From positions 1-47,930 of the forward strand of contig JAJYDY010000002.1 in NCBI GenBank assembly GCA_021790455.1: a stretch of 47,930 bases of DNA. The letters are read 5' to 3'. Under the pieces are notes generated by a model. The model ran no database searches. It worked only from the letters and a program-made list of their open reading frames with translations, and was not told the origin of the DNA. The position numbers and the translations under genes are program-made. This document shows positions 9,606 through 18,735 of this stretch, one piece after another. The first letter of the stretch is position 1. Every line of letters begins with the position of its first letter. Source of the DNA: Microcaldota archaeon (GTDB taxonomy: Archaea > Micrarchaeota > Micrarchaeia > Micrarchaeales > Micrarchaeaceae).

Positions 9606-12359
9606 TCAGATTGACCAGTATTTCTTGTTCTTTATGAAGGTCTTCTGCGCCTCTATCAGGTCTGTGAAGAAGAGGTGCTCCTGCCGCCTCAGCATCATGA
9701 GTATCCTGGCTGCGCTGGTCGGACCAACTCCATAAGTGGAAAGCGCGAGCGCTGCCCTTCCTCCATACGAGTCGAAAAGGCTAGCCTGCTTCATTATCTC
9801 CCTGAACTCCTTCCGCTCCGCCGCTGTGAGCCTCCTCCCTTCTAACCTCTTCTTTATTACTGTGTTGTACTCTTCGCTGAACGGCGCTATCATCGGACTG
9901 GCACAGTTGGGGCACTTTATCTCCTTCTCGTCTTTTATCTCGTTGAGCTTTCGCGAGAAGTGCATACCGCAATAGGTGCAGAGCAGCTTGATGTTCTTTG
10001 AAAGCAGGTACTTTGAGAAAGATGCGATGAGCTCGTTGCTCGGCAGCAGGGGCATCACCAGCTCCTTCGTGTAGTAGGCTGAGTTGAGTATCATCTTTGC
10101 GATCGGCGACAGCATCCCCGCCGCTACCGTCATGATCTTCATCCTTCCGCCGCTAATCGCACCAAAGAACTCGGAGAGCGTCGCAGTATCGAAGTAGTTC
10201 TGCATCAGTTCCCTTGACGTCTCTGCGTATACGGGGCTGTCCTGCAGAACCTTCATTACCTTCCTGGTTATTGACTTCGATACTGGAGTCTCCTTGTCTA
10301 TGATACCAAATAGCTTTGCAATCGTTATGAACTTGTACCTGAACAACTCCGTCTCCTGCATTGTATTCGCGAGCATCTTTTCAACGTCGTGCTCCGCTGT
10401 CTCCCTGAGGACAGGCTCGATCCTGATGCTCGAGGGCAGCTCGAAGAATATCATGTATGGGGACGACTTCATGTTAACGCTCCTTCCCGCCTTCGCGGTC
10501 AGCCTGAATGCAAGAAGCCGCGACAGCGCCTCGTTCGCGAGCGTGCCAAGCCCTGTGTGCAGGATAACGTACTCATCGCCCTGTTCTATAATTAGCTTGT
10601 CCGCGCTCGGAAGGCCAATCTTCGCCTGCGCCGCTATGAACTCATTTATCTCCTCCTTTGTCTTCTGGTCAGCTTTCGAAACGATTTCCGGATTGCCGAA
10701 TATCTCGAATACCTTCTCCGTTACCTTCCTGCTGACCGGGATGTCCTCCCCGTTCCAGTCGGGTATTGCGGCATCTAGGTCAGAGCTAGGCTCAACTGTT
10801 ATGACATTCTCGTCTATGCTGATGACTTTCCACGGAAGCCCCTTCGTTATGAAGACGGAGTTCTCGTCGACTGCGCTGACAACGAACCCCTCGTCAAGGC
10901 TGGATATTATCCTGTTGTCCGCAACGTTCTTAACTAGGAAGCGCTTTGAATCAGGGATAACGCTGAGGTGCTCATAATAGTACATCCTTGTCCTTGGCCC
11001 GGAGGATATGCTCCTGCCGTCGAAACCGACCATCCTGTGCTTGTTCATGAATTCGAGGAGCCATGACAGCTTCTCCCTTGGAAAGTCTTTGTAGATATAT
11101 GAGCGCTTTATTATCGAATCCAACTGATCTATGCTGCACTCGTTCTTGTCGATGGCGATCCCGCATATCTGGTTTGCAAGGACGTCGAGCGCATTGCTCT
11201 GCGGCTTATATCTCTCCAGCGTGCCGGCGGCGACATTGTCGAATATTGCAGTAGTCTCTATTGCATCCATTGTATTGGTGGCAAGTACGATGCCCTTCGC
11301 GGCTCCTTTCTCCGTATGCCCGCTCCTCCCCACTCTCTGAATCAGCCGAAGAGCCTGGCGCGGAGAGCCGTACTGTATTACGAGATCTACGTTGCCTATG
11401 TCTATGCCGAGCTCGAGAGAGCTCGTCGCGATTATGCTCTTCAGGGTGCCATCCTTGAACTCGTTCTCGATCTTTATCCTCTCCATCCTGTCGAGGGAGC
11501 TGTGGTGTACGCCTATTCCCCCGAACGGCTCGATGCTGTTGAGATAGAGGAGCCTGCTCCCCAGCGCCTCTACAACCTGCCGCGTGTTCGCGAATATTAT
11601 CGTCGACTTCGAATCCCTGACATTGGTCGCAATCGCGTTGAGCCTTCCGAGCGCATCGCCGTCAAGGCCGAACCTGTTCGCAAGATCAGCTAGGTGCTTC
11701 GCATGCGTCCTTGGGAGCTCCACCTTTAGCGACATCTCCTTCTTGTGCTGCACCTGCGCTGCCCTGCACTGCCTGTCATTGCAGAGGTACTTGCCGATCT
11801 GCTCCGGATCTCCGATAGTGGCGCTTATCCCTATTCTCTGGAAGCCGGGGGACAATTCCTCCAGCCTTTCGAGAGCGACAGAAAGCTGCGCTCCCCTCTT
11901 GTTGAAGTAGAGCTCGTGTATCTCGTCGATAACTACAGCCTTCACGTTCTTCAATGAGGGGCCTATGCTCTTAGTTGGCAGCACGCTCTGGAGAGTCTCT
12001 GGGGTTGTGATAAGCACCTGCGGTGCGCGCCTGGCCTGCTTCCCCCTTTCGCTCTGCGTCGTGTCGCCGTGCCTGACCGCGATCGTGATTCCGATCTCTG
12101 CGCACATCCGCTCCAGCCTTTTAATCATGTCCCTGTTGAGCGCTCGGAGCGGGGTGATGTAGAGCAGCTTTATCCCCGACTTGTCTTGGTCTTTCGCAAT
12201 CCTGTCGAATATCGGGAGGACTGCCGCTTCGGTCTTCCCGGATCCTGTAGGCGCTATGATTATGCAGTTCTCGCGCTTCTCCACTATCGGCAGCGCTAGC
12301 TTCTGTATGTCGGTGTATGTTTTGTATCTTTTGAGGAATATATCTTGGATGCTGGTTAT
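9606..12359 (-). CDS. Lhr-type DEAD/DEAH-box helicase, probable AUA start
   Basis: Motifs APTGSGKT, DEIH, SATIGDP, QRVGRSGH; C-terminal zinc motif. The track start (GTG 12284) cuts off Q-motif sequence FLKRYKTYTDIQKLALPIVEKREN, which is open upstream to the stop at 12375-12377; AUA at 12357-12359 follows GTGAT by 3 nt. Confidence 0.92.
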   Translation of the reverse strand: MTSIQDIFLKRYKTYTDIQKLALPIVEKRENCIIIAPTGSGKTEAAVLPIFDRIAKDQDKSGIKLLYITPLRALNRDMIKRLERMCAEIGITIAVRHGDTTQSERGKQARRAPQVLITTPETLQSVLPTKSIGPSLKNVKAVVIDEIHELYFNKRGAQLSVALERLEELSPGFQRIGISATIGDPEQIGKYLCNDRQCRAAQVQHKKEMSLKVELPRTHAKHLADLANRFGLDGDALGRLNAIATNVRDSKSTIIFANTRQVVEALGSRLLYLNSIEPFGGIGVHHSSLDRMERIKIENEFKDGTLKSIIATSSLELGIDIGNVDLVIQYGSPRQALRLIQRVGRSGHTEKGAAKGIVLATNTMDAIETTAIFDNVAAGTLERYKPQSNALDVLANQICGIAIDKNECSIDQLDSIIKRSYIYKDFPREKLSWLLEFMNKHRMVGFDGRSISSGPRTRMYYYEHLSVIPDSKRFLVKNVADNRIISSLDEGFVVSAVDENSVFITKGLPWKVISIDENVITVEPSSDLDAAIPDWNGEDIPVSRKVTEKVFEIFGNPEIVSKADQKTKEEINEFIAAQAKIGLPSADKLIIEQGDEYVILHTGLGTLANEALSRLLAFRLTAKAGRSVNMKSSPYMIFFELPSSIRIEPVLRETAEHDVEKMLANTMQETELFRYKFITIAKLFGIIDKETPVSKSITRKVMKVLQDSPVYAETSRELMQNYFDTATLSEFFGAISGGRMKIMTVAAGMLSPIAKMILNSAYYTKELVMPLLPSNELIASFSKYLLSKNIKLLCTYCGMHFSRKLNEIKDEKEIKCPNCASPMIAPFSEEYNTVIKKRLEGRRLTAAERKEFREIMKQASLFDSYGGRAALALSTYGVGPTSAARILMMLRRQEHLFFTDLIEAQKTFIKNKKYWSI

Positions 12360-12374
12360 GCAATCACTTGTGGC

Positions 12375-13160
12375 TTATATCTTAACATAATCCATGCCGA
12401 GTTCGTCAAGCTTCTTCATCGCAGCCTCGCGCTCCGGTGCGGTTATGCTCTTCCAGTCGATGACAGCGACCTCCGGCCTGGGCAGCGACCTCTCTATCGC
12501 CTGCTGCAGCATGTCGACGCTCCCCGTATGGTGCTTCGACATCATATGCCCGAATGCATACTCCCCATCGAGCGCCCTCTTTGCGAACCTGTCCTCGTAA
12601 TGGAGGCCGCCTATCCCGAGCGCAATCCTCTTGTAAGAAGCCTCTCTGTCGAGGGATTCGAACACCGATTCGGCAAGGAAGCGCGCCGCCTCTTTGCTGG
12701 TCTTGGTCTGCTCGTCACCGCCTATCTCAGCATAGAACGCTGGTGTCATGAGCAGCGGCCCGTGATGGGTCGCCTCATATGTGACTGGTATCTGCATCTT
12801 GTTCCTGCCCTTCATTGCAGCCAGGCAGTTCAGCATTCCGATCGGCGCTGCAGTCGCAAGCTGCTTCGGCTTCCCTCCCAGCTTCGCCTCGCCGTTCCAG
12901 TTGCCCATAGGATGCACCGTAAAGGAGGGCTGCCCCTTCGAGCTGCTGTGCCTGCTCAATATTATTATCAGGTCTGTATGTAGCTCATCCAGGAAATCCG
13001 CCTGGAGATGGGTCTCCTCCAACTCCAGAAGGCTTGCCTTCTCGCACCTGAAGTGCCTCATTCCTTTGAACTGGCTCTCCTCTTCAAAGCCGACAGCCTC
13101 CTTCAGGGCGGCTGCTATTGCCGTCGAGACTGGATCAGCTAGAGAATAGACGATGTACAT
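12375..13160 (-). CDS. dtdA: D-aminoacyl-tRNA deacylase (archaeal DTD2/GEK1 type)
   Basis: HPMGNWNGEAKLGGKPKQLATAAP, YEATHHGP, GIGGLHYEDRF motifs; GTGAA-CGC-ATG start context. Confidence 0.93.
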   Translation of the reverse strand: MYIVYSLADPVSTAIAAALKEAVGFEEESQFKGMRHFRCEKASLLELEETHLQADFLDELHTDLIIILSRHSSSKGQPSFTVHPMGNWNGEAKLGGKPKQLATAAPIGMLNCLAAMKGRNKMQIPVTYEATHHGPLLMTPAFYAEIGGDEQTKTSKEAARFLAESVFESLDREASYKRIALGIGGLHYEDRFAKRALDGEYAFGHMMSKHHTGSVDMLQQAIERSLPRPEVAVIDWKSITAPEREAAMKKLDELGMDYVKI

Positions 13161-13201
13161 GCGTTCACGTCAAAAATAAAAAGGTGGGCTTTCTAAGCTA
13201 T

Positions 13202-13582
13202 ATGATGTACCTAGATTATTACGACTACATAGCTCTTATAGTTTTTGTGCTCTTCGCTATCTTCATCCCTGCCTCATTCCTGCTCACATCAAAACTGTTG
13301 AGGAAAAACCCTCCCGGGAACAGGGTGAAGGGGACAAGCTATGAGAGCGCTGAGCAGCCGGTCGGAGGCATTCGCGACATAGACAACGAGTACCTTCCAT
13401 TCTTCGCCATCTTCCTTCCTTTCGAGATCATCACGATGGTGCTGATACTCTGGGCACTGGCAGCCAGGATTGTGGGAGCAGGCACCAACCTATTGGTTGT
13501 CGGCCTTGCAATAGTTTCAATGGTGCTTGCGATAATCGGCTACAAATACACAAGTGATAAACATGTCGGGACAAGCGATTGA
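13202..13582 (+). CDS. nuoA: NADH-quinone oxidoreductase (complex I-like) subunit A
   Basis: Three TMs, GTSYESAEQPVGGIRDIDNEYLPFFAIFLPFE motif; the ORF extends to 13118 but ATG 13202 fits NuoA N-termini. Confidence 0.88.
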   Translation: MMYLDYYDYIALIVFVLFAIFIPASFLLTSKLLRKNPPGNRVKGTSYESAEQPVGGIRDIDNEYLPFFAIFLPFEIITMVLILWALAARIVGAGTNLLVVGLAIVSMVLAIIGYKYTSDKHVGTSD

Positions 13583-14201
13583 CGAAAGCCCATTTTCAGG
13601 GGAGCAGTTCATGAATGCCGAGAAGAAGATGAACCTGCTCGTAGAGCAGTCGATCAGGAACTACAAGCAGCCGCAGCCTGCGGTCTTCACGAAGCTCAGC
13701 GAAGTGACGAAGGGGATGGCTAGCGGGATAATAAAATGGGGACGGACGAATTCGATGTGGCCCCTGCAGTTCGGCCTTGCCTGCTGCGCTATCGAGCTTA
13801 TGGATTTCGGCGCCTCCAGGATAGACGCAGAGAGGAAGGGATACCTTCTCTTCAGGGCGACTCCGCGCCAATGCGATGTCATGCTTGTAGCCGGATGGGT
13901 GACAAAGTCGATGATTCCGAGGATAAAGCGCCTCTACGAGCAGATGGCAGCGCCACGCTATGTGATTGCATATGGGGAATGCGCTACATGCGGGGGACCG
14001 TGGTGGGAGAGCTACAACATAATAAAAGGCATAGACCAGATCATTCCTGTTGATGTTTATGTAGCCGGGTGCCCGCCGCGCCCGGAGAACCTGTTCACGG
14101 CTCTGATGAAGCTGCAGGACAAAGTGAGTGGTAAAATTGCGGGAAATACCGAAAGAAACCTTAGTGAGACAAATAGAAGGGCTAAAGGCAAAGGGCTTTG
14201 A
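13563..14201 (+). CDS. nuoB: NADH-quinone oxidoreductase subunit B
   Basis: ACCAIEL, ECATCGGPWWESYNIIKGIDQIIPVDVYVAGCPPRPE Fe-S motifs; SD GTGAT precedes ATG 13563 (the track uses the GTG of the SD). Confidence 0.96.
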   Translation: MSGQAIDESPFSGEQFMNAEKKMNLLVEQSIRNYKQPQPAVFTKLSEVTKGMASGIIKWGRTNSMWPLQFGLACCAIELMDFGASRIDAERKGYLLFRATPRQCDVMLVAGWVTKSMIPRIKRLYEQMAAPRYVIAYGECATCGGPWWESYNIIKGIDQIIPVDVYVAGCPPRPENLFTALMKLQDKVSGKIAGNTERNLSETNRRAKGKGL

Positions 14202-14508
14202 CTACCTCAAGAAGATAACCGCTGTGGATTATGTTGACCGCATAGAGGTCATATATATAATCTACAACACGGAAAGCAAGAAAGAGGAGGTGGTCAAAGT
14301 GGAGCTTGACCTGAACAGCCCATCGATAGCGTCAGTGATGCACATCTATAGGGCAGCCGACTGGTATGAAAGAGAACTGCAGGAGATGTTCGGGATTAAG
14401 ATAGAAGGGAGGGATGCGAAGAGGCTGCTCCTTGAAGAGTGGAACGGCACCGACGCGCCGCTCAGGAAGAGCTTCGTCTGGGGCAGAGACTACAAGAGGA
14501 TGGAATAA
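14128..14508 (+). CDS. nuoC: NADH-quinone oxidoreductase subunit C (30 kDa)
   Basis: ADWYERELQEMFGIKIEGRDAKRLLLEEWNGTDAPLRKSF motif; overlaps nuoB. Confidence 0.94.
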   Translation: MVKLREIPKETLVRQIEGLKAKGFDYLKKITAVDYVDRIEVIYIIYNTESKKEEVVKVELDLNSPSIASVMHIYRAADWYERELQEMFGIKIEGRDAKRLLLEEWNGTDAPLRKSFVWGRDYKRME

Positions 14509-15602
14509 TGGCGGTGATGAGGATAAACGTTGGGCCTATACATCCGAGCACGCACGGAGTGCTGCGGCTGGTGGTCGATGTTGACGGCGATAGTATTGTC
14601 AACGTAGAACCGCACATCGGATTCCTGCACAGGGGAGTGGAGAAGCTCTGCGAAACCAGGATGTACATGCAGAATCCCTCATATTTCGAGAAGCTTGACT
14701 ATATATCTCCGATGAGCTGGGACGACCTCTATGTCGCAGCGGTTGAGGAGGCGATGGGCGCGGAGGTGAAGGAACCTGCGCAATACGCAAGGGTCGTTCT
14801 TATAGAATTCCAGAGGATAGCGAACCACCTCCTCTGGATAGGCACGCTCTGCAACGACATAGGGCAGATGTTCACTGTGTTCATGTGGTGCTTCAGGGAG
14901 AGGGCGAAGGTGCTGAAACTTCTCGAGAATGTGACAGGCGGCAGGATGTTCTACAACTACATGAGGGTCGGAGGGCTGCAGAGGCCGCTTCCTCCAGACT
15001 TCAAGGAAAGAGCGCTCGAACTAACCGCCTATCTCAGGGCAAAAGTATCTGAATACAAGGATGTACTCGACGCGAACGAGGTATTCATGGAGCGGCTGAA
15101 AGGAGTAGGCGTGCTGAGCAGGAAGGACGCGATAAACTATGGCGTTACCGGCCCTGTCCTTCGCGCATCCGGCGTTGACGAAGACGCCAGGAAGTCGCAT
15201 CCCTACTATGTCTATGACAAGCTGGATTTCAACGTAGTCACGATGAGCGGGGAGGATTCTTATTCGAGATACAAGGTAAGGTACGATGAGATATTCCAGA
15301 GCATAAGGATAATAGAGCAGGCCATTGACAAGATGCCGGAAGGTGACATGGTCGGGCAGCCGATAAAGCTCATAGGCGCTCCGGCAAAGCAAGACACGGT
15401 CATAACGAGAAGGGAGCTGCCGAAGGGCGAGGGACTAATCTACATGGTGCCTGACAAGCAGAAGCCATTCCGCCTCTCGATAAGGGCGCCCGGGTTCGTG
15501 AACCTTGCTGCCCTCCCAAAGATGTGCGAAGGCGCGAAGTTCGCAGACCTGTTCGCGATCCTGGGCAGCCTAGACATAATATTCGGGGAGACAGACCGTT
15601 AG
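14508..15602 (+). CDS. nuoD: NADH-quinone oxidoreductase subunit D (49 kDa)
   Basis: INVGPIHPSTHGVLRL...EPHIGFLHRGVEKL; ATG overlaps the nuoC stop (TAATG). Confidence 0.96.
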   Translation: MAVMRINVGPIHPSTHGVLRLVVDVDGDSIVNVEPHIGFLHRGVEKLCETRMYMQNPSYFEKLDYISPMSWDDLYVAAVEEAMGAEVKEPAQYARVVLIEFQRIANHLLWIGTLCNDIGQMFTVFMWCFRERAKVLKLLENVTGGRMFYNYMRVGGLQRPLPPDFKERALELTAYLRAKVSEYKDVLDANEVFMERLKGVGVLSRKDAINYGVTGPVLRASGVDEDARKSHPYYVYDKLDFNVVTMSGEDSYSRYKVRYDEIFQSIRIIEQAIDKMPEGDMVGQPIKLIGAPAKQDTVITRRELPKGEGLIYMVPDKQKPFRLSIRAPGFVNLAALPKMCEGAKFADLFAILGSLDIIFGETDR

Positions 15603-15608
15603 TGCCGG

Positions 15609-16409
15609 CTACTGAGTAAGCAGTTTTGCGATGGCGCTCCTTAGCTCATCGTCTTTTAGCGTGCTTATGTAGAGGAAGGCATAGAAGAACTTAGAGAACG
15701 CGTCTCCCCTTATCGACTTCGCAAGAAGCATCAGTATCGCCTTTGCCTCCTTCGCCTCGATGGCTAGCTTGAACAGCCATGAAAGCTCATCGTTGTCCCT
15801 CATCGCCTTCCTGAACACTTTTATGGTCCTCGGATTCCATGCTGCGACTGCGCCAACTATGTCGTCCTCGCCATTGAATCTCTTATAATCGCCGGTTTCA
15901 GCTACAGCTCTCAGACCTGCAAGCGCATCTAGCTCCACAGATATCTTCCTGAGAGGTTCGTAGACCCGCCTTCTGGCAAGATTAGGGTAAACAAGAAGAG
16001 AAGGGACCTGTTTTGGGTCCTTCGGCAGGTCTATATGAAGAAGGCCGCTCCTCGCCATCTCGCCGGTGAGCCTTAGGTACGCCAAGGATATCGCTTCCTG
16101 CACTTCTGGATAATGTGAGAACTTAAGCTTGTTGTTTATGGTTTTCAGCTTTCTCCTTTTGTATATCTCGGAAAACCTGTCAGTGACAGGCCAGACTGCC
16201 CTTTCCCATTCAACCTTCCGGGAATGCGCTGCTGCCGTAACCCTGAGGTTCCAGAGCCCTACGACGAAACGAGTATAGAGCTGCATTGGCTTTTCGGTTG
16301 AATTTACAACAGAAAGCGGAGTGTCAACGCGCAGCATTACCGATAGCGGGCTTTCCCGCCTTCCTGCAACAGAGATGGTGGCTGATCCCTGTGTAGTTTC
16401 TTGCAGCAT
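15609..16409 (-). CDS. Hypothetical protein
   Basis: 266-aa ORF filling the gap; no family recognised. Confidence 0.7.
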   Translation of the reverse strand: MLQETTQGSATISVAGRRESPLSVMLRVDTPLSVVNSTEKPMQLYTRFVVGLWNLRVTAAAHSRKVEWERAVWPVTDRFSEIYKRRKLKTINNKLKFSHYPEVQEAISLAYLRLTGEMARSGLLHIDLPKDPKQVPSLLVYPNLARRRVYEPLRKISVELDALAGLRAVAETGDYKRFNGEDDIVGAVAAWNPRTIKVFRKAMRDNDELSWLFKLAIEAKEAKAILMLLAKSIRGDAFSKFFYAFLYISTLKDDELRSAIAKLLTQ

Positions 16410-16599
16410 ATTAACCCTATTATCACAAGAAATATTTATTTTTGTTGTATGCGGCCTAGTTTAGTGCATTTGCGGCCTCGGGCGAGGGAAGGTTGGCTGA
16501 GGAACTGAGCGCGAGCACGCGCTGGAGATTTGGGCTTAGGATGGACGTATCAATCCACTCCGGAGAGAAAGGGAACGAATCCAAATAATGCATGCTCTC

Positions 16600-17298
16600 T
16601 TACACGACTCTGAAGTGCGTTATCGCAGTTTGGTTCCACTCGTCTCCGGCGACTATGGTGTATGTGCCTGGAGTGAAGTTGTGGAATGCGAAGTTCGAGC
16701 CTATCCAGTACCCTATAGCATTGAAGCCGTATGAGGCAGATATATTGTACACCGCCTCTTCTACTCCCGTGTGATATGTCACATTGCTGCCCAGCGTTCC
16801 AGAATAGGGGATATCAGTTACGACTTTGGCGCCGGAGCTCAGTGGAGCAAAGATGTAACCGAGATAAGTGCGCGGGAAGAATATTGGACATAGCGAAACA
16901 ACTCCCTCATTAGGCGTGTTTGTCAAGTCAAGAGGCGGGCCTGCTGAGCTGATGTTTGCAAGCGAGTAGTCGCCCTTGAACATCGCGATCTGCATTGGAT
17001 AAATTGTTGCTCCTCCGCAGGCATAGAAATTTCCAGGATAGCCTAACCCTGTTATATCCGGCCAGTTGTTTTCCACAGGGACATAGATGCTATAGTCTAG
17101 CTCGTTCGTCAGCGCAACCTCGAAACCTATGCTGCCATTGCTTGCTATCGCCGTGGTGTTTGTGGAGATGGCAAGGTTCAGCGACCCATACGATGTCGGC
17201 CCTGACGAGACCAGATAGATCACAGATAGAGCCCCTATAATTCCGAGGAGCGCTACAAATACTACTAGGCTCTCCATATACTTCAGATATACTTCCAA
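16600..17298 (-). CDS. Membrane-anchored surface protein of unknown function
   Basis: N-terminal TM (MESLVVFVALLGIIGALSVIYLV) and extracellular beta-rich, N-glycosylation-site-rich domain; start 17298 or 17277. Confidence 0.72.
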   Translation of the reverse strand: MEVYLKYMESLVVFVALLGIIGALSVIYLVSSGPTSYGSLNLAISTNTTAIASNGSIGFEVALTNELDYSIYVPVENNWPDITGLGYPGNFYACGGATIYPMQIAMFKGDYSLANISSAGPPLDLTNTPNEGVVSLCPIFFPRTYLGYIFAPLSSGAKVVTDIPYSGTLGSNVTYHTGVEEAVYNISASYGFNAIGYWIGSNFAFHNFTPGTYTIVAGDEWNQTAITHFRVV

Positions 17299-17352
17299 GC
17301 AAAGTAATAAAATTCTTTAATCCAGAAGGTTAATGCTAATTAGTGTGATTCT

Positions 17353-17691
17353 ATGGAAAGACAGGAACTTGAAAAGCTTACAAGGGACTATCAACTGCTG
17401 CAGGAGCAGCTGCAGGCTCTTGCGGTGCAGAAGGAGCAGTTTACGCTTCAGAAGGAGGAGCATAAGGAAGCGCTCGCAGAGGTAGAGAAGGCTGGCGGAA
17501 AGATATTCCTGACGATCGGGGGCGCGATAGTGGAAATGCCGAAGGACGAGGCTGTGAAGAAGCTAAAGGAGAGGCAGGAAGCTATCGAGATGAGGCTTGG
17601 CCTTGTCAGCAAGCAGTACGAGGAGTTCTCCAAGAGGGAGAAGTCTATGCGGGAAGAGATAACCAATGCGCTCAAGATGGAAAAACAATAA
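17353..17691 (+). CDS. pfdB: Prefoldin subunit beta
   Basis: Coiled-coil/beta-hairpin prefoldin pattern with GGKIFLTIGGAIVEMPKDEAVKKL; GTGAT-TCT-ATG start. Confidence 0.92.
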   Translation: MERQELEKLTRDYQLLQEQLQALAVQKEQFTLQKEEHKEALAEVEKAGGKIFLTIGGAIVEMPKDEAVKKLKERQEAIEMRLGLVSKQYEEFSKREKSMREEITNALKMEKQ

Positions 17692-17700
17692 CTTGGTTGT

Positions 17701-18705
17701 ATGGAGAAAATAGGTATTGACGCGCTTTCTTTTCTTATAAAGGAGAACAAGGACAGGCGAGTGCTTATTACCTTCCATTCAATAGGCGATACAGATTCCG
17801 TAACATCTGCTGTGTCGCTCTCAAAGTATTTCGCCAATGCTAGAGTGGCGACTCCTGACATAATCACAGCGAATGCATCTAGGATACTGAAGCGGATGGG
17901 GTTCGAGTCGCTCAGCATAGGGAACAACTTCGACCCTGACGCAGAGCTCATCGTGCTCACTGACGTGAACAACTTCGAAGACTGCGGCGAGTTCCGGTTC
18001 CAGCTGGAGGGTTTCAGGGGGAAGACTATAATTATAGACCATCATTCACCGAAGGAGATACAGAAGGAGAACGTCTTTGTGTTCAACGATGAGAGCTACA
18101 ACTCAGCAGCGAGCATTGTGTTCGCGCTTCTCAAGAAGCTTGACCAGCGGCTTGATGAGAAAACAGCTATGCTCCTCCTCGCCGGGATAATATCCGATTC
18201 CGCAGACCTCAGGAATTCCACGCCGAGCACGTTCATGCAGATAGGCGAACTCCTCGGGATTGCGCGCACCGAATATCCAGAGGTATTGGAAAAGATGGAG
18301 CATGTCGCGGATGCAGCCGCGAGGGCAAGGACGATGACAGACATCACCAAGGCAAAGGTTGACCTAGTCGAGGGTCTCCTCTATGTGCACGGAAAGGCGC
18401 ACGCCCATGCGAACATAGCCGCAGATGCTGCGATAAACATAGGTGCAGACGTCGCCCTCTTCACTGCAGAGGATGCGAAGGAGGTCTCCTTTTCGGCAAG
18501 GCTGAGGGCTCCTCTCGACAGGAGGCTCGGCATACACCTGGGGATGATAATGAAGTCGCTGGCAGGCGTGATAAACGGGAATGGAGGAGGGCATCCGTGC
18601 GCCGCAGGAGCGTACGGCCAGCTCAGCACCAATGCTGATGAATTCGAGAAGAGGTTCCTTGAGGAGATTGCAAAGAGGGCAAGGGGAAAGGCTAAAGTTG
18701 CTTGA
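17701..18705 (+). CDS. DHH-family phosphoesterase (RecJ/NrnA-like)
   Basis: DHHSP motif, LTDVNNFED, C-terminal GNGGGHPCAAGA DHHA1 motif. Confidence 0.88.
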   Translation: MEKIGIDALSFLIKENKDRRVLITFHSIGDTDSVTSAVSLSKYFANARVATPDIITANASRILKRMGFESLSIGNNFDPDAELIVLTDVNNFEDCGEFRFQLEGFRGKTIIIDHHSPKEIQKENVFVFNDESYNSAASIVFALLKKLDQRLDEKTAMLLLAGIISDSADLRNSTPSTFMQIGELLGIARTEYPEVLEKMEHVADAAARARTMTDITKAKVDLVEGLLYVHGKAHAHANIAADAAINIGADVALFTAEDAKEVSFSARLRAPLDRRLGIHLGMIMKSLAGVINGNGGGHPCAAGAYGQLSTNADEFEKRFLEEIAKRARGKAKVA

Positions 18706-18735
18706 TTAGATGATTAGATAGGTAGTTGGTATTCC

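Noticed and set aside
10294-10977. 227-aa plus-strand ORF
   Set aside because: Antisense to the Lhr-like helicase
12285-12400. Simple frameshift joining an upstream ATG (12387) to the helicase frame
   Set aside because: Possible only with an indel; ATG-TTA-AGA-TAT-AAG-CCA-CAA-GTG-ATT-GCA-TAA closes after 10 codons. The same start context at metG makes AUA initiation preferable, though read-level checking is needed
12345-12983. 212-aa plus-strand ORF
   Set aside because: Antisense to dtdA, no recognisable motifs
16440-16598. RNase P RNA or SRP RNA in the GC-rich intergenic segment
   Set aside because: GAGGAAC and GGGCTTAGG superficially resemble RNase P conserved blocks, but spacing and order do not fit and the segment is too short; no SRP helix 8 motif
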